In this document: positions 53,317 to 62,178 of the stretch, piece by piece
How the letters are laid out: every line of letters starts with the position of its first letter
Numbering within the stretch: position 1 is the stretch's first letter
Assembly (NCBI GenBank): GCA_946414315.1
Contig: CAMKNZ010000004.1
Location: forward strand, 51,698-115,697
Length of the DNA: 64,000 nucleotides
Reading direction: 5' to 3'
From: an uncultured Clostridia bacterium
GTDB lineage: Bacteria > Bacillota > Clostridia > Christensenellales > Aristaeellaceae
Made by a program: the position numbers and the translations under genes
Notes under the pieces: model-generated
What the model saw: only the letters and a program-made list of their open reading frames with translations
What the model was told of the DNA's origin: nothing
Database searches by the model: none

Positions 53317-56300
53317 TTATTTGAAGTATTTGACTGCGGATTCGAACATTCTGATGTCGTAGTTGCCGGGAACGTTCTTATACAGGTCTTTGCCCACGCG
53401 CTCGCTGTGGCCCATCTTGCCGAAGACCCGGCCGTCCGGGCTGGTGATGCCTTCGATGGCGTACAGGCTGCCGTTGGGGTTGAAGCGCAGGTCCATGGTG
53501 GGCTGGTCGTCCAGGTCCACATACTGGGTGGCGATCTGTCCCTTCGCCGCCAGTTCGCGGATCAGGCTCTCCTCTGCCAGGAAACGGCCTTCGCCGTGGC
53601 TGATCGGTACGCTGTAAACCGCGCCGACTTCAGCGCCGCGCAGCCAGGGGCTCAGGTTGCTGGCCACCCGGGTACGGACGATGCGGCTCTGGTGGCGGCC
53701 GATGGTGTTGAAGGTCAGGGTCGGGCAGTGCTCGTCGGTCTCCAGGATCTTTCCGTAGGGCACCAGGCCGAGCTTGATCAGGGCCTGGAAGCCGTTGCAG
53801 ATACCGCACATGAGGCCGTCCCGCTTGTCCAGCAGGTCCGTAACCGCCTCGCTGATCCCCTTGTTCCGGAAGAACGCGATGATGAACTTCGCGCTGCCGT
53901 CCGGTTCGTCGCCGCCGGAGAATCCGCCGGGGATGAAGATCATCTGGCTTCCGCGCACTTTGTCCGCGAAGGTTTCCGCGCTGCGGGCGATCTCCTCCGC
54001 CGTCCGGTTCCGGACCACGAAGATCTCCGCTTCGGCGCCGGCGTCTTCCACAGCACGGGCGCTGTCAATCTCGCAGTTGGTGCCGGGGAAGGTCGGGATC
54101 AGCACCTTCGGTTTCGCAATGCGGACCGCCGGGGCTTTCCAGTCTTTTGCCGTAAAGGTAAAGGTTTCGGTCCGGTCCGCTTTCCGGGCCGCCGGCCAGC
54201 AGGCGTCCGCCTCGGCGCGGTCTTCCAGGGACCATTCCGGATTCAGGGTCGGATACACTTTTTCGAGCTTGTCCCGGCCGATGGCGCGGAGTTCCTTCAC
54301 GTCCGCGGTCTGTCCGCGCCAGGTCAGCACCGGCGCTTCGGTCACGGTGCCGAGCTTCTTCCCGATGCCAAGGTCTTCGGCCGTTTCCGCGATGAAGCTG
54401 CCGTAGCGGACCTCCGCCAGTTCGCCGAGCTCAAGGCCGTCTTCGAAGGCGAAGCCCAGGCCGTTGCCCAGCGCCATCTTCAGCACGGAAGCCAGGACGC
54501 CTCCGGTTTCCGGCGTGCGGCAGGAAACGATCTTTCCGACGCGGATCAGTTCCGTCACCCGGCTGTAGAGCGCCAGCAGGGATTCCGTCTTCGGGATACC
54601 CTGTTCGTCATATTCCGGCTCCAGCACGATCACCGTGTGGCCGGCCTTCTTGAACTCGGGAGAGATAATGTCCCCGGTCTTCGCCGTGGTCACCGCGAAG
54701 GAGACCAGCGTGGGCGGCACGTCCAGCTTCTCAAAGGAACCGGACATGGAGTCCTTGCCGCCGATGGAGCCGATACCCAGGTTCATCTGGGCCTCAAAGG
54801 CGCCCAGCAGCGCCGCCAGGGGCTTGCCCCAGCGCTTGCCGTCGGTGCCGGGTTTCTCGAAGTATTCCTGGAAGGTCAGGTATACATCCTCAAAGGAGGC
54901 GCCGGAGGCGATCAGCTTGGTGACGGAATCCACCACCGCCAGGTATGCGCCGTGCCAGGGGCTGAAGGAGGTCAGCACCGGATCGTAGCCCCAGGCCATC
55001 AGGGAGCAGTCGTCCGTGTGGCCCTTTTCCAGGCTGATCTTCTGCACCATCGCCTGGATGGGGGTCAGCTGGTTCTTTCCGCCGAAGGGCATGAGCACCG
55101 TGCCCGCGCCGATGGTGGAGTCGAACCGTTCGCTCAGGCCCCGGCGGGAGCAGACCGCCAGATCCGCGACAGTGTTTTTCAGATATTCAGCAAAGTCCGC
55201 CGGCGCCTGCTTCGGCAGATCCGAAACGGGGCGGGAAGCCGCCGGGGTGATCGCCGTGTGCTTGGGCGCGCCGTTGGAGTTCAGAAATTCGCGGCTGATA
55301 TCCACAATGGTCTTTCCGTTCCAGACCATGGTCAGGCGGGGATCCGCCTTCACCTTTGCCACGATGCAGGCCTGCAGGTTCTCCTCCGCCGCCAGGGCCA
55401 GGAAGGCATCCGCGTCTTCCGCAGCCACGACCACAGCCATGCGCTCCTGGCTCTCGGAGATGGCCAGTTCCGTGCCGTCCAGGCCTTCATATTTCTTCGG
55501 CACCGCGTTCAGGTCGATATCCAGGCCGTCCGCCAGTTCGCCGATGGCGACGCTGACGCCGCCCGCGCCGAAGTCGTTGCAGCGCTTGATGAGCTTCGTC
55601 GCCTTCGGGTTGCGGAACAGCCGCTGCAGCTTGCGCTCCTCGGGCGCGTTGCCCTTCTGGACCTCCGCGCCGCAGGTCTCAACGCTGTGGGCGTTATGGG
55701 CCTTGGAGGAACCCGTCGCGCCGCCGATGCCGTCGCGGCCGGTGGAGCCGCCCAGCAGGATCACCACGTCCCCGGGTGCGGGGCGTTCCCGGCGGACGTT
55801 CTCCGCCGGCGCTGCGGCGATCACCGCGCCGATCTCCATGCGCTTGGCAGCGTAGCCGGGATGGTATACTTCGTCCACAATACCGGTCGCCAGGCCGATC
55901 TGGTTGCCGTAGGAGGCGTAGCCGGCCGCGGCCGTGGTCACCAGCTTGCGCTGGGGCAGTTTGCCGGGGATCGTTTCGGAAACGGGTCTGGTCGGGTCCG
56001 CCGCGCCGGTCACGCGCATGGCGCCGTAGACATAGGCCCGGCCGCTCAGCGGATCGCGGATCGCGCCGCCGATGCAGGTGGCCGCGCCGCCGAAGGGTTC
56101 GATCTCCGTGGGATGGTTATGGGTCTCGTTCTTGAACAGCAGCAGCCAGGGTTCCTTGACCCCGTCCCGCTCCACGTCCATCTTCACCGTGCAGGCGTTG
56201 ATCTCTTCGCTCTCGTCCAGCTTGTCCAGCTTTCCGTGTTTCTTCAGGTATTTCACCGCCACGGTAGCCAGATCCATCAGGCACACAGGCTTCTTTTCCC

Positions 56301-57072
56301 GGCCCAGCTCGGCGCGCACGTCCATGTAGCGCTTCCAGGATTTCTCCAGCACCGGATCCTCAAAACGGACGCTGTCGATCTCCGTCAGGAAGGTGGTATG
56401 GCGGCAGTGGTCGCTCCAGTAGGTATCCAGCATCCGGATCTCCGTGATGGTGGGCTCCCGGCCTTCCGCCCTGAAATAGGACTGGCAGAACGCGATATCG
56501 TCCGCGTCCATGGCCAGGCCCAGGTCGTTCACGAGCTTTTCCAGGCCTGCCCGGTCCAGGGCAGTGAAGCCTTCCAGCGTCGCCACCTCGGTAGGCACGG
56601 CGTATTCGGTCTTCAGGGTTTCCGGCTTCTCCAGGGAGGCCTCCCGGGCTTCCACCGGGTTGATCACGTACTTTTTGATCTCGGCGATCTCTTCAGCGGA
56701 GAGGCTGCCGTAGAGCAGGTAGACCTTTGCGCTGCGCACGGGGGGCCGCTCGCCCTGGGAAAGGAACTGGATGCACTGGGCCGCGGAATCCGCCCGCTGG
56801 TCAAACTGGCCGGGCAGGTATTCCACCGCGAACACGGCGGCAGCGCCTTCCGCGGAGATTTCCGTAAAGGTATCGTCCAGCTGGGGCTCGGAGAATACTT
56901 CCCGCACCGCCAGGGAGAACAGGTCTTCCGCAATGTTTTCCGCGTCGTAGCGGTTCAGCAGGCGGACCTTTTCCAGGCCTTTGATGCCCAGGAACTTTCT
57001 CGCGTCCGCCAGCAGCGCCCGGGCTTCATTGTCCAGGCCGGGCTTCTTTTCAACGAAGATTCTGTAAACCAT
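53317..57072 (-). CDS. purL: Phosphoribosylformylglycinamidine synthase, single-chain
   Basis: A 1251-residue fused enzyme that turns FGAR, glutamine and ATP into FGAM. The N-terminal PurS-like part, the synthase domains (TYWSDHCRHTTFL, NETHNHPTEIEPFGGAATCIGG) and a C-terminal class I glutaminase (PTFPGTNCEIDSA, then CGICNGFQ with the nucleophile Cys, and a late SHGEG His) are all in one chain. Separate purS and purQ genes are therefore not needed. The start at 57072 (MVYRIFVEKK) follows GAGCAG-like sequence. It is 24 bp downstream of purD. Confidence 0.97.
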   Translation of the reverse strand: MVYRIFVEKKPGLDNEARALLADARKFLGIKGLEKVRLLNRYDAENIAEDLFSLAVREVFSEPQLDDTFTEISAEGAAAVFAVEYLPGQFDQRADSAAQCIQFLSQGERPPVRSAKVYLLYGSLSAEEIAEIKKYVINPVEAREASLEKPETLKTEYAVPTEVATLEGFTALDRAGLEKLVNDLGLAMDADDIAFCQSYFRAEGREPTITEIRMLDTYWSDHCRHTTFLTEIDSVRFEDPVLEKSWKRYMDVRAELGREKKPVCLMDLATVAVKYLKKHGKLDKLDESEEINACTVKMDVERDGVKEPWLLLFKNETHNHPTEIEPFGGAATCIGGAIRDPLSGRAYVYGAMRVTGAADPTRPVSETIPGKLPQRKLVTTAAAGYASYGNQIGLATGIVDEVYHPGYAAKRMEIGAVIAAAPAENVRRERPAPGDVVILLGGSTGRDGIGGATGSSKAHNAHSVETCGAEVQKGNAPEERKLQRLFRNPKATKLIKRCNDFGAGGVSVAIGELADGLDIDLNAVPKKYEGLDGTELAISESQERMAVVVAAEDADAFLALAAEENLQACIVAKVKADPRLTMVWNGKTIVDISREFLNSNGAPKHTAITPAASRPVSDLPKQAPADFAEYLKNTVADLAVCSRRGLSERFDSTIGAGTVLMPFGGKNQLTPIQAMVQKISLEKGHTDDCSLMAWGYDPVLTSFSPWHGAYLAVVDSVTKLIASGASFEDVYLTFQEYFEKPGTDGKRWGKPLAALLGAFEAQMNLGIGSIGGKDSMSGSFEKLDVPPTLVSFAVTTAKTGDIISPEFKKAGHTVIVLEPEYDEQGIPKTESLLALYSRVTELIRVGKIVSCRTPETGGVLASVLKMALGNGLGFAFEDGLELGELAEVRYGSFIAETAEDLGIGKKLGTVTEAPVLTWRGQTADVKELRAIGRDKLEKVYPTLNPEWSLEDRAEADACWPAARKADRTETFTFTAKDWKAPAVRIAKPKVLIPTFPGTNCEIDSARAVEDAGAEAEIFVVRNRTAEEIARSAETFADKVRGSQMIFIPGGFSGGDEPDGSAKFIIAFFRNKGISEAVTDLLDKRDGLMCGICNGFQALIKLGLVPYGKILETDEHCPTLTFNTIGRHQSRIVRTRVASNLSPWLRGAEVGAVYSVPISHGEGRFLAEESLIRELAAKGQIATQYVDLDDQPTMDLRFNPNGSLYAIEGITSPDGRVFGKMGHSERVGKDLYKNVPGNYDIRMFESAVKYFK

Positions 57073-57096
57073 ATGTCTGCTCCTATACTCAGGGTA

Positions 57097-58359
57097 TTAT
57101 TTCGCGGCCAGCGCCCTTGCGCCGATATCCCGTCTGCAGTATTTGCTGCCGAATGCAATCCTGTCCGCCATGGCGTAGGCTTCCTTCACGGCCCCGGCCA
57201 GGGTGTCCGCCACCGCGGTGACGCCGAGGACCCGGCCGCCGGAGGTCAGCAGCTTCCCGTCCGCCAGCTTCGCGCCGGCCACGAACACGTGCTCCTGCAC
57301 GTCCGCGGGGATCGTGATCTCATAGCCCTTTTCATAGCTGACCGGATAGCCTTTGGAGGCCAGCACCACGCAGCAGGCATTGGCGTCTTTGAACTTCACT
57401 TCGCAGTCCGCCAGGGTGCCGTTTGTCACCGCCTGCATCACCGTCAGCAGGTCGCTCTCCAGCAAGGGCAGAACCACCTGGGTCTCCGGATCGCCGAAGC
57501 GGCAGTTGTATTCGATGACCTTCGGGCCGTCTTTGGTAACCATCAGGCCGAAGTAGAGGCAGCCGCGGAATTCCCGGCCCTCCGCCTTCATCGCCCGGAT
57601 GGTGGGCAGGAAGATCGTTTCCATGCAGGTCTTCGCCACCGCGTCCGTATAGAAGGGATTCGGCGCGACGGTGCCCATGCCGCCGGTGTTCGGGCCTTTG
57701 TCGCCGTCCTCCGCCCGCTTATGGTCCATGCTGGAAACCATGGGTTTCACAGTGGTGCCGTCGGTAAAAGCGAGCACGGAGACTTCGGGGCCTTCCAGGT
57801 ATTCCTCAATGACGATCTGATCGCCGCTCTTGCCGAACTTCTTGTCCTCCATGATCTCACGCACGGCGTTCTGCGCCTCTTCCCGGGTCATGGCCACGGT
57901 CACGCCCTTGCCCAGGGCCAGGCCGTCCGCCTTCACCACGGTCGGAATCGGGGAGGTTTCCAGGTATTCCAGCGCTTTTTTCGGATCGGAGAAGACTTCG
58001 TAAGCAGCCGTGGGGATGCCGTACTTCTTCATCAGGTCCTTGGAGAAAACCTTGCTGCCTTCGATGATGGCGGCGTTCGCCCGGGGACCGAAGCACGGGA
58101 TGCCTTCCGCTTCCAGCGCGTCCACGCAGCCCAGCACCAGCGGATCGTCCGGCGCGACAACGGCGTAGTCGATCTTCGTGGTCTTCGCGAAGGCCACAAT
58201 GCCGTCGATGTCCGTTGCCCTGACGTCCACGCAGGTCGCGTCCGCCGCGATGCCGCCGTTGCCCGGCAGGGCGTAGATCGTTTCCACAGACGGATTCTGT
58301 TTCAGTTTCTTGATGATGGTGTGTTCACGGCCGCCGCCGCCGACAACAAGGATATTCAT
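57097..58359 (-). CDS. purD: Phosphoribosylamine-glycine ligase
   Basis: A 420-residue ATP-grasp enzyme that forms GAR from phosphoribosylamine, glycine and ATP. MNILVVGGGGREHTIIKKL, the ATP-grasp region VKADGLALGKGV and TGGMGTVAPNP with NCRFGDPETQVVLP are typical. The start has GGAGG eleven bases upstream. The 65-bp gap before it holds half of the structured repeat. Confidence 0.97.
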   Translation of the reverse strand: MNILVVGGGGREHTIIKKLKQNPSVETIYALPGNGGIAADATCVDVRATDIDGIVAFAKTTKIDYAVVAPDDPLVLGCVDALEAEGIPCFGPRANAAIIEGSKVFSKDLMKKYGIPTAAYEVFSDPKKALEYLETSPIPTVVKADGLALGKGVTVAMTREEAQNAVREIMEDKKFGKSGDQIVIEEYLEGPEVSVLAFTDGTTVKPMVSSMDHKRAEDGDKGPNTGGMGTVAPNPFYTDAVAKTCMETIFLPTIRAMKAEGREFRGCLYFGLMVTKDGPKVIEYNCRFGDPETQVVLPLLESDLLTVMQAVTNGTLADCEVKFKDANACCVVLASKGYPVSYEKGYEITIPADVQEHVFVAGAKLADGKLLTSGGRVLGVTAVADTLAGAVKEAYAMADRIAFGSKYCRRDIGARALAAK

Positions 58360-58375
58360 AAAAAAGTTCTTCCTC

Positions 58376-58421
58376 CTGTAACATGGGAACGGTTACCCAA
58401 ATCAAAGATCTGGATAGTTCC
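58376..58421 (-). repeat. Left half of the structured repeat between the formyltransferase gene and purD
   Basis: One hairpin of the family found after yebC. The outer stem GGAACGGT (58386-58393) pairs with ATAGTTCC (58414-58421), the inner stem CCAAATC (58397-58403) with GATCTGG (58407-58413), and the one-sided bulge TAC is at 58394-58396. The linker CATGTTACAG follows on the minus strand and runs straight into the purD ribosome binding site, so the second hairpin is missing. Confidence 0.75.
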
Positions 58422-58424
58422 GCA

Positions 58425-59609
58425 TCAATGATGGAACAGCCTCATATGGGTGAACGCCATGGTCATGCCGTACTTGTCGCAGCATTCGATGACCGCGTCG
58501 TCACGGATGGATCCGCCGGGTTCGGCGATATACTTGACACCGCTGCGGTAGGCGCGCTCGATGTTGTCGCTGAAGGGGAAGAACGCGTCGGAACCCAGGG
58601 CCACATTCTGCCGGGTGCTCAGGAAGGCTTTCTTCTCCGCGTCGGTCAGGGGAGCGGGCTGAGCGGTGAAATACTTCTGCCAGTTGCCGTCCGCGCAGAC
58701 GTCTTCTTCGTTCTGGTTGATGTAGCCGTCGATGACGTTGTCCCGCTCGGGCCGGCCCAGGTCATCCCGGAAGGGCAGGTTCAGGACCTTTTCATGCTGG
58801 CGCAGGAACCAGGTGTCCGCCTTGGAACCCGCCAGGCGCGTGCAGTGGATGCGGCTCTGCTGGCCGGCGCCGACGCCGATGGCCTGGCCGTCCACCGCGT
58901 AGCACACGGAGTTGGACTGGGTGTATTTCAGGGTGATCAGGGCGACGATCAGGTCCCGCGCGGCGGAATCCGGCAGGTCCTTGGTCTTCGTCACGATATC
59001 CGAGAGCAGCTCCCGGTTGATCTCAAAGTTGTTGCGGCCCTGCTCGAAGGTGATACCGAAGACCTGCTTGGTCTCCTGTACTTCGGGCACGTAGTCCGGG
59101 TCGATCTCCACGATGTTGTAGTTGCCCTTGCGCTTGGTCTTCAGGATCTCCAGGGCTTCGGGTTCATAGCCGGGAGCGATGACGCCGTCGGACACTTCCC
59201 GCTTGAGCATCTTCGCGGTGGTCACGTCGCACACGTCGCTCATGGCGACCCAGTCGCCGAAGGAGCACATCCGGTCCGTGCCGCGGGCGCGGGCGTAGGC
59301 GCAGGCCAGGGGGGAATCGTCCAGGCCTTCGATGTCGTCCACGAAGCAGGCTTTCTTCAGGTCGTCGCTCAGCGGAATGCCGACGGCCGCGCTGGTGGGG
59401 CTGACGTGCTTGAAGGAGGTGACGGCCGGCAGGCCCAGGGCCGCTTTCAGTTCCTTCACCAGCTGCCAGCTGTTGAAGGCGTCCAGGAAATTGATATAGC
59501 CGGGACGGCCGGACAGGATTTTGATCGGCAGTTCGCTGCCGTCCTTCATGTAGATCTTCGCGGGTTTCTGGTTGGGGTTGCAGCCGTACTTCAGTTCGAA
59601 TTCTTTCAT
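58425..59609 (-). CDS. purH: AICAR formyltransferase, stand-alone (PurH formyltransferase half only)
   Basis: A 394-residue protein corresponding to the AICAR transformylase part of PurH. It adds a formyl group from 10-formyl-THF to AICAR to give FAICAR. KYGCNPNQ opens the domain; the catalytic Lys-His pair lies in SFKHVSPTSAAVG, and QSNSVCYAVDGQAIGVGAGQQSR is conserved. The IMP cyclohydrolase domain normally fused at the N-terminus is absent; a PurO-type protein encoded 13 bp upstream takes that role. The start at 59609 follows AAGGAG. Confidence 0.93.
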   Translation of the reverse strand: MKEFELKYGCNPNQKPAKIYMKDGSELPIKILSGRPGYINFLDAFNSWQLVKELKAALGLPAVTSFKHVSPTSAAVGIPLSDDLKKACFVDDIEGLDDSPLACAYARARGTDRMCSFGDWVAMSDVCDVTTAKMLKREVSDGVIAPGYEPEALEILKTKRKGNYNIVEIDPDYVPEVQETKQVFGITFEQGRNNFEINRELLSDIVTKTKDLPDSAARDLIVALITLKYTQSNSVCYAVDGQAIGVGAGQQSRIHCTRLAGSKADTWFLRQHEKVLNLPFRDDLGRPERDNVIDGYINQNEEDVCADGNWQKYFTAQPAPLTDAEKKAFLSTRQNVALGSDAFFPFSDNIERAYRSGVKYIAEPGGSIRDDAVIECCDKYGMTMAFTHMRLFHH

Positions 59610-59622
59610 GTCTCCGGTCTCC

Positions 59623-60342
59623 TTACTTGTTTTTGTTCACCAGGCGGTTCTGGGCCGCGCCGGTCTTCAGGTCCACATAGCGGACGTAGAGGCTGATCTT
59701 GTTCTGCTCGTTCAGGTTCTTCCAGAGGATCTCCGTCATCTCGTCGATGTCGTCCTTCACGGCGATGCGCTCCGGCTCGCCCTGGAAAGTGGGGATCGGG
59801 TTTCCGTCGCACACATAGGTGTGGATGAAATGGCCCAGGCCGTTCAGCGGCGCGTAAGCGTAGGTGAAACGGTTGCAGGCGGAGCCCTCCGCGTCGGCGC
59901 TCTTGAGGATGCTCATCTGGTAGGTGAAGTCTCCCTCGCCGAAGGTCAGCATGCCGCTGATGCGGGGGGTGAAGTTGGGGCCGTCCGGCTCAAACTCCCG
60001 GCTTTCCAGCGCCGCGGAGAAGGTTTTGCCGTCCTTCAGGCCGTCGTAGATCGTATCGGTCTGGTTGCCGTTGGTCACGATCAGGTTGTTCTCATACGCG
60101 CGGATCGCGGCGTAGATGATCAGGGAGGGATCCTGGACCTTCGCGGCGTCGAAGGGCTCGGTGAAGACTTCGCCGTTCTTTTCGGTGAAGATCCGGTTGC
60201 GGCTGTTGTCACTGCGGCCCATGATGAAGTAGGCGGTCATGGCCTTCGTGCCGTCCGGCGTCTTGCCGATGATGATGCCGCGGCCGGGATAGGTGTTGTC
60301 CTTCAGCAGTTCTTCAGGGGTGTAGATCTTGTAGATGTCCAT
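59623..60342 (-). CDS. purO: IMP cyclohydrolase, PurO-like
   Basis: A 239-residue protein with YPGRGIIIGKTPDGTKAMTAYFIMGRSDNSRNRIF, the pattern of the archaeal-type PurO/IMP cyclohydrolase family. It would close FAICAR to IMP, the last step of the pathway. It is unrelated to the cyclohydrolase domain of PurH. Its place between purN and the stand-alone formyltransferase supports this job. The start has GGAGG upstream. It is somewhat longer than I recall for archaeal members. Confidence 0.87.
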   Translation of the reverse strand: MDIYKIYTPEELLKDNTYPGRGIIIGKTPDGTKAMTAYFIMGRSDNSRNRIFTEKNGEVFTEPFDAAKVQDPSLIIYAAIRAYENNLIVTNGNQTDTIYDGLKDGKTFSAALESREFEPDGPNFTPRISGMLTFGEGDFTYQMSILKSADAEGSACNRFTYAYAPLNGLGHFIHTYVCDGNPIPTFQGEPERIAVKDDIDEMTEILWKNLNEQNKISLYVRYVDLKTGAAQNRLVNKNK

Positions 60343-60371
60343 GGGAGCCCTCCTTGTATTATGATGAATGA

Positions 60372-60986
60372 TCAGTCTTTGTTTTCAACGATCTCTTTGG
60401 AGATCTTTTCCACGCTCTGGGGCAGGATGACCCATTCGGCCTGTTCCATGACCCGGCGCTGCAGGATTTCGGGGGTATCGCCGGGCTGGATCTCCACCGC
60501 CTTCTGGGCGATGATCTCCCCGCCGTCCGGGATCTCGTTGACGAAGTGCACCGTCGCGCCGGTCACCTTCACGCCACGGGCCAGCGCCGCCTCATGCACC
60601 TTCAGGCCGTAGAATCCCGCGCCGCAGAAGCTGGGGATCAGGCTCGGATGCACGTTGATGATGCGCCGGGCATACAGGGTGGTGAAATCCTCCGTGAGGA
60701 TGCTCAGGAATCCGGCCAGCACGATCAGGTCGGTCCGGTTCTTCTCCAGCGCCTCAATCAGTTTGCCTTCGAAGGCCTTCTGGCCGCCGCAGCCTTTCTT
60801 GTTGATCTCCAGGCCCTGGATCCCGGCCTTGACCGCGCGCTCCATGGCGTAGGTACCGAGCCGGTCGCTCACGACCAGCGTGATCTCTCCGTCCGGAATC
60901 TCTCCCCGGGCTTTGGCATCCAGGATCGCCTGGAGGTTCGTTCCGCCGCCGGAGACCAGTACAGCGATTCGGGCTTTCTTGCTCAT
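60372..60986 (-). CDS. purN: Phosphoribosylglycinamide formyltransferase
   Basis: A 204-residue 10-formyl-THF-dependent GAR transformylase. It has LVSGGGTNLQAIL for phosphate binding, the catalytic Asn and His in INVHPSLIP, and the Asp in NEIPDGGEII (usual pattern DxGPII). Folate binding is inferred from family. It lies 16 bp after purM and 29 bp before purO. Confidence 0.95.
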   Translation of the reverse strand: MSKKARIAVLVSGGGTNLQAILDAKARGEIPDGEITLVVSDRLGTYAMERAVKAGIQGLEINKKGCGGQKAFEGKLIEALEKNRTDLIVLAGFLSILTEDFTTLYARRIINVHPSLIPSFCGAGFYGLKVHEAALARGVKVTGATVHFVNEIPDGGEIIAQKAVEIQPGDTPEILQRRVMEQAEWVILPQSVEKISKEIVENKD

Positions 60987-61002
60987 GCTTTCCTCTTTCC
61001 GA

Positions 61003-62043
61003 TCAGATGATCGTAATTTTTTCGTCGCTCTCGGTAATCTCGCCGATCACGTAAGCGTCTTCGCCGTTATCCTTCAGGATCTTCAGGGCCTTGTCCGCGT
61101 CCGCCGCGGCGACCACGACGCTCATGCCCACGCCCATGTTGTAGGTATTGAACATATCGCGCTCGGAGATACCACCCTTCTTCGCGATCAGGTCGAAAAC
61201 CGGCAGAATCCTGACCTTCGCCTTTTCGATCTTCGCGCCCAACCCGTCCGGAATGCTCCGCGGGATGTTCTCATAGAAGCCGCCGCCGGTGATGTGGCTG
61301 ACGCCCTTCACCGCGACTTCCTTCATCAGGGCCAGGACCGGCTTCACATAGATCCTCGTGGGGGTCAGCAGGGTCTCGCCCAGGCTCTTTCCGCCCAGCT
61401 CCGCCACCGGCGCGGCCAGGTCCGCGTTTTCGATATCGAACACCTTGCGCACCAGGGAAAAGCCGTTGGAATGCACGCCCGTGGAGGGCAGCGCGATGAT
61501 GACATCCCCGGCCTTCATGGTTTTGTTGTCGATGATCTTCGCCTTGTCCACGATGCCGGTGGAATAACCCGCCAGGTCGTATTCATCCTCGGGCATCATG
61601 CCGGGATGCTCCGCGGTCTCGCCGCCGATCAGGGCGCAGCCGGCCTGCACGCAGCCTTCGCACACGCCTTTGACGATCTGCTCGATCACTTCGGGCACGT
61701 TCTTTCCGCAGGCGATGTAGTCCAGGAAGAACAGGGGCCTGGCGCCGCAGCAGATGATGTCGTTCACGCACATAGCCACGCAGTCGATGCCGATCGTGTC
61801 GTGCTTGTTCATCAGGAAGGCAATCTTCAGCTTGGTGCCTACGCCGTCGGTGCCGGATACCAGCACCGGTTCCTGCATGCCGGCCAGGTCCGGGATAAAC
61901 AGTCCGCCGAATCCGCCCACGTCAGAGCAGACACCGGGGATCTCTGTCTTCCGGATATGCTTTTTCATCAGTTCGACCGACTTATAGCCGGCAGTGATAT
62001 CAACGCCAGCGGCGGCGTAGGCTTCAGAGTGGGAATTATTCAT
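61003..62043 (-). CDS. purM: Phosphoribosylformylglycinamidine cyclo-ligase (AIR synthetase)
   Basis: A 346-residue enzyme that closes FGAM to AIR with ATP. AAAGVDITAGYKSVELMK, VSGTDGVGTKLKIAF, LFFLDYIACGK and ALIGGETAEHPGM are conserved. The start at 62043 follows AAAGG. The 135-bp gap upstream carries several small hairpins. Confidence 0.97.
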   Translation of the reverse strand: MNNSHSEAYAAAGVDITAGYKSVELMKKHIRKTEIPGVCSDVGGFGGLFIPDLAGMQEPVLVSGTDGVGTKLKIAFLMNKHDTIGIDCVAMCVNDIICCGARPLFFLDYIACGKNVPEVIEQIVKGVCEGCVQAGCALIGGETAEHPGMMPEDEYDLAGYSTGIVDKAKIIDNKTMKAGDVIIALPSTGVHSNGFSLVRKVFDIENADLAAPVAELGGKSLGETLLTPTRIYVKPVLALMKEVAVKGVSHITGGGFYENIPRSIPDGLGAKIEKAKVRILPVFDLIAKKGGISERDMFNTYNMGVGMSVVVAAADADKALKILKDNGEDAYVIGEITESDEKITII

Positions 62044-62178
62044 AGTGCTTTTCCTTTCTGGTTGTTTCTCTCGTCCGCAACCTCAATCGTCGCATGTCGC
62101 CCTTGGAGCGGGCTCCCTGCTCGTTTCGGTTGACTCAGTCGGCTCGTTTCCGTCTTTGACGGACAGCCCACTGGGCTG
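62044..62178 (-). repeat. Hairpin-rich spacer between purF and purM
   Basis: Several palindromes lie side by side: an 8-bp stem GACAGCCC/GGGCTGTC (62162-62169 with 62173-62180, including part of the purF stop), CCGTC/GACGG, GACTCAGTC and GAGCGGG/CCTGCTC. The octamer CTCGTTTC occurs twice. No gene is present. It resembles the other gene-end elements in placement but not clearly in sequence. Confidence 0.55.

Noticed and set aside
53299..58431. An open frame of about 1,700 codons on the plus strand opposite purL and purD
   Set aside because: It mirrors the real minus-strand genes in a G+C-rich genome where the opposite frame rarely contains stops. Its translation is low-complexity, has no domain and crosses two clearly functional genes.
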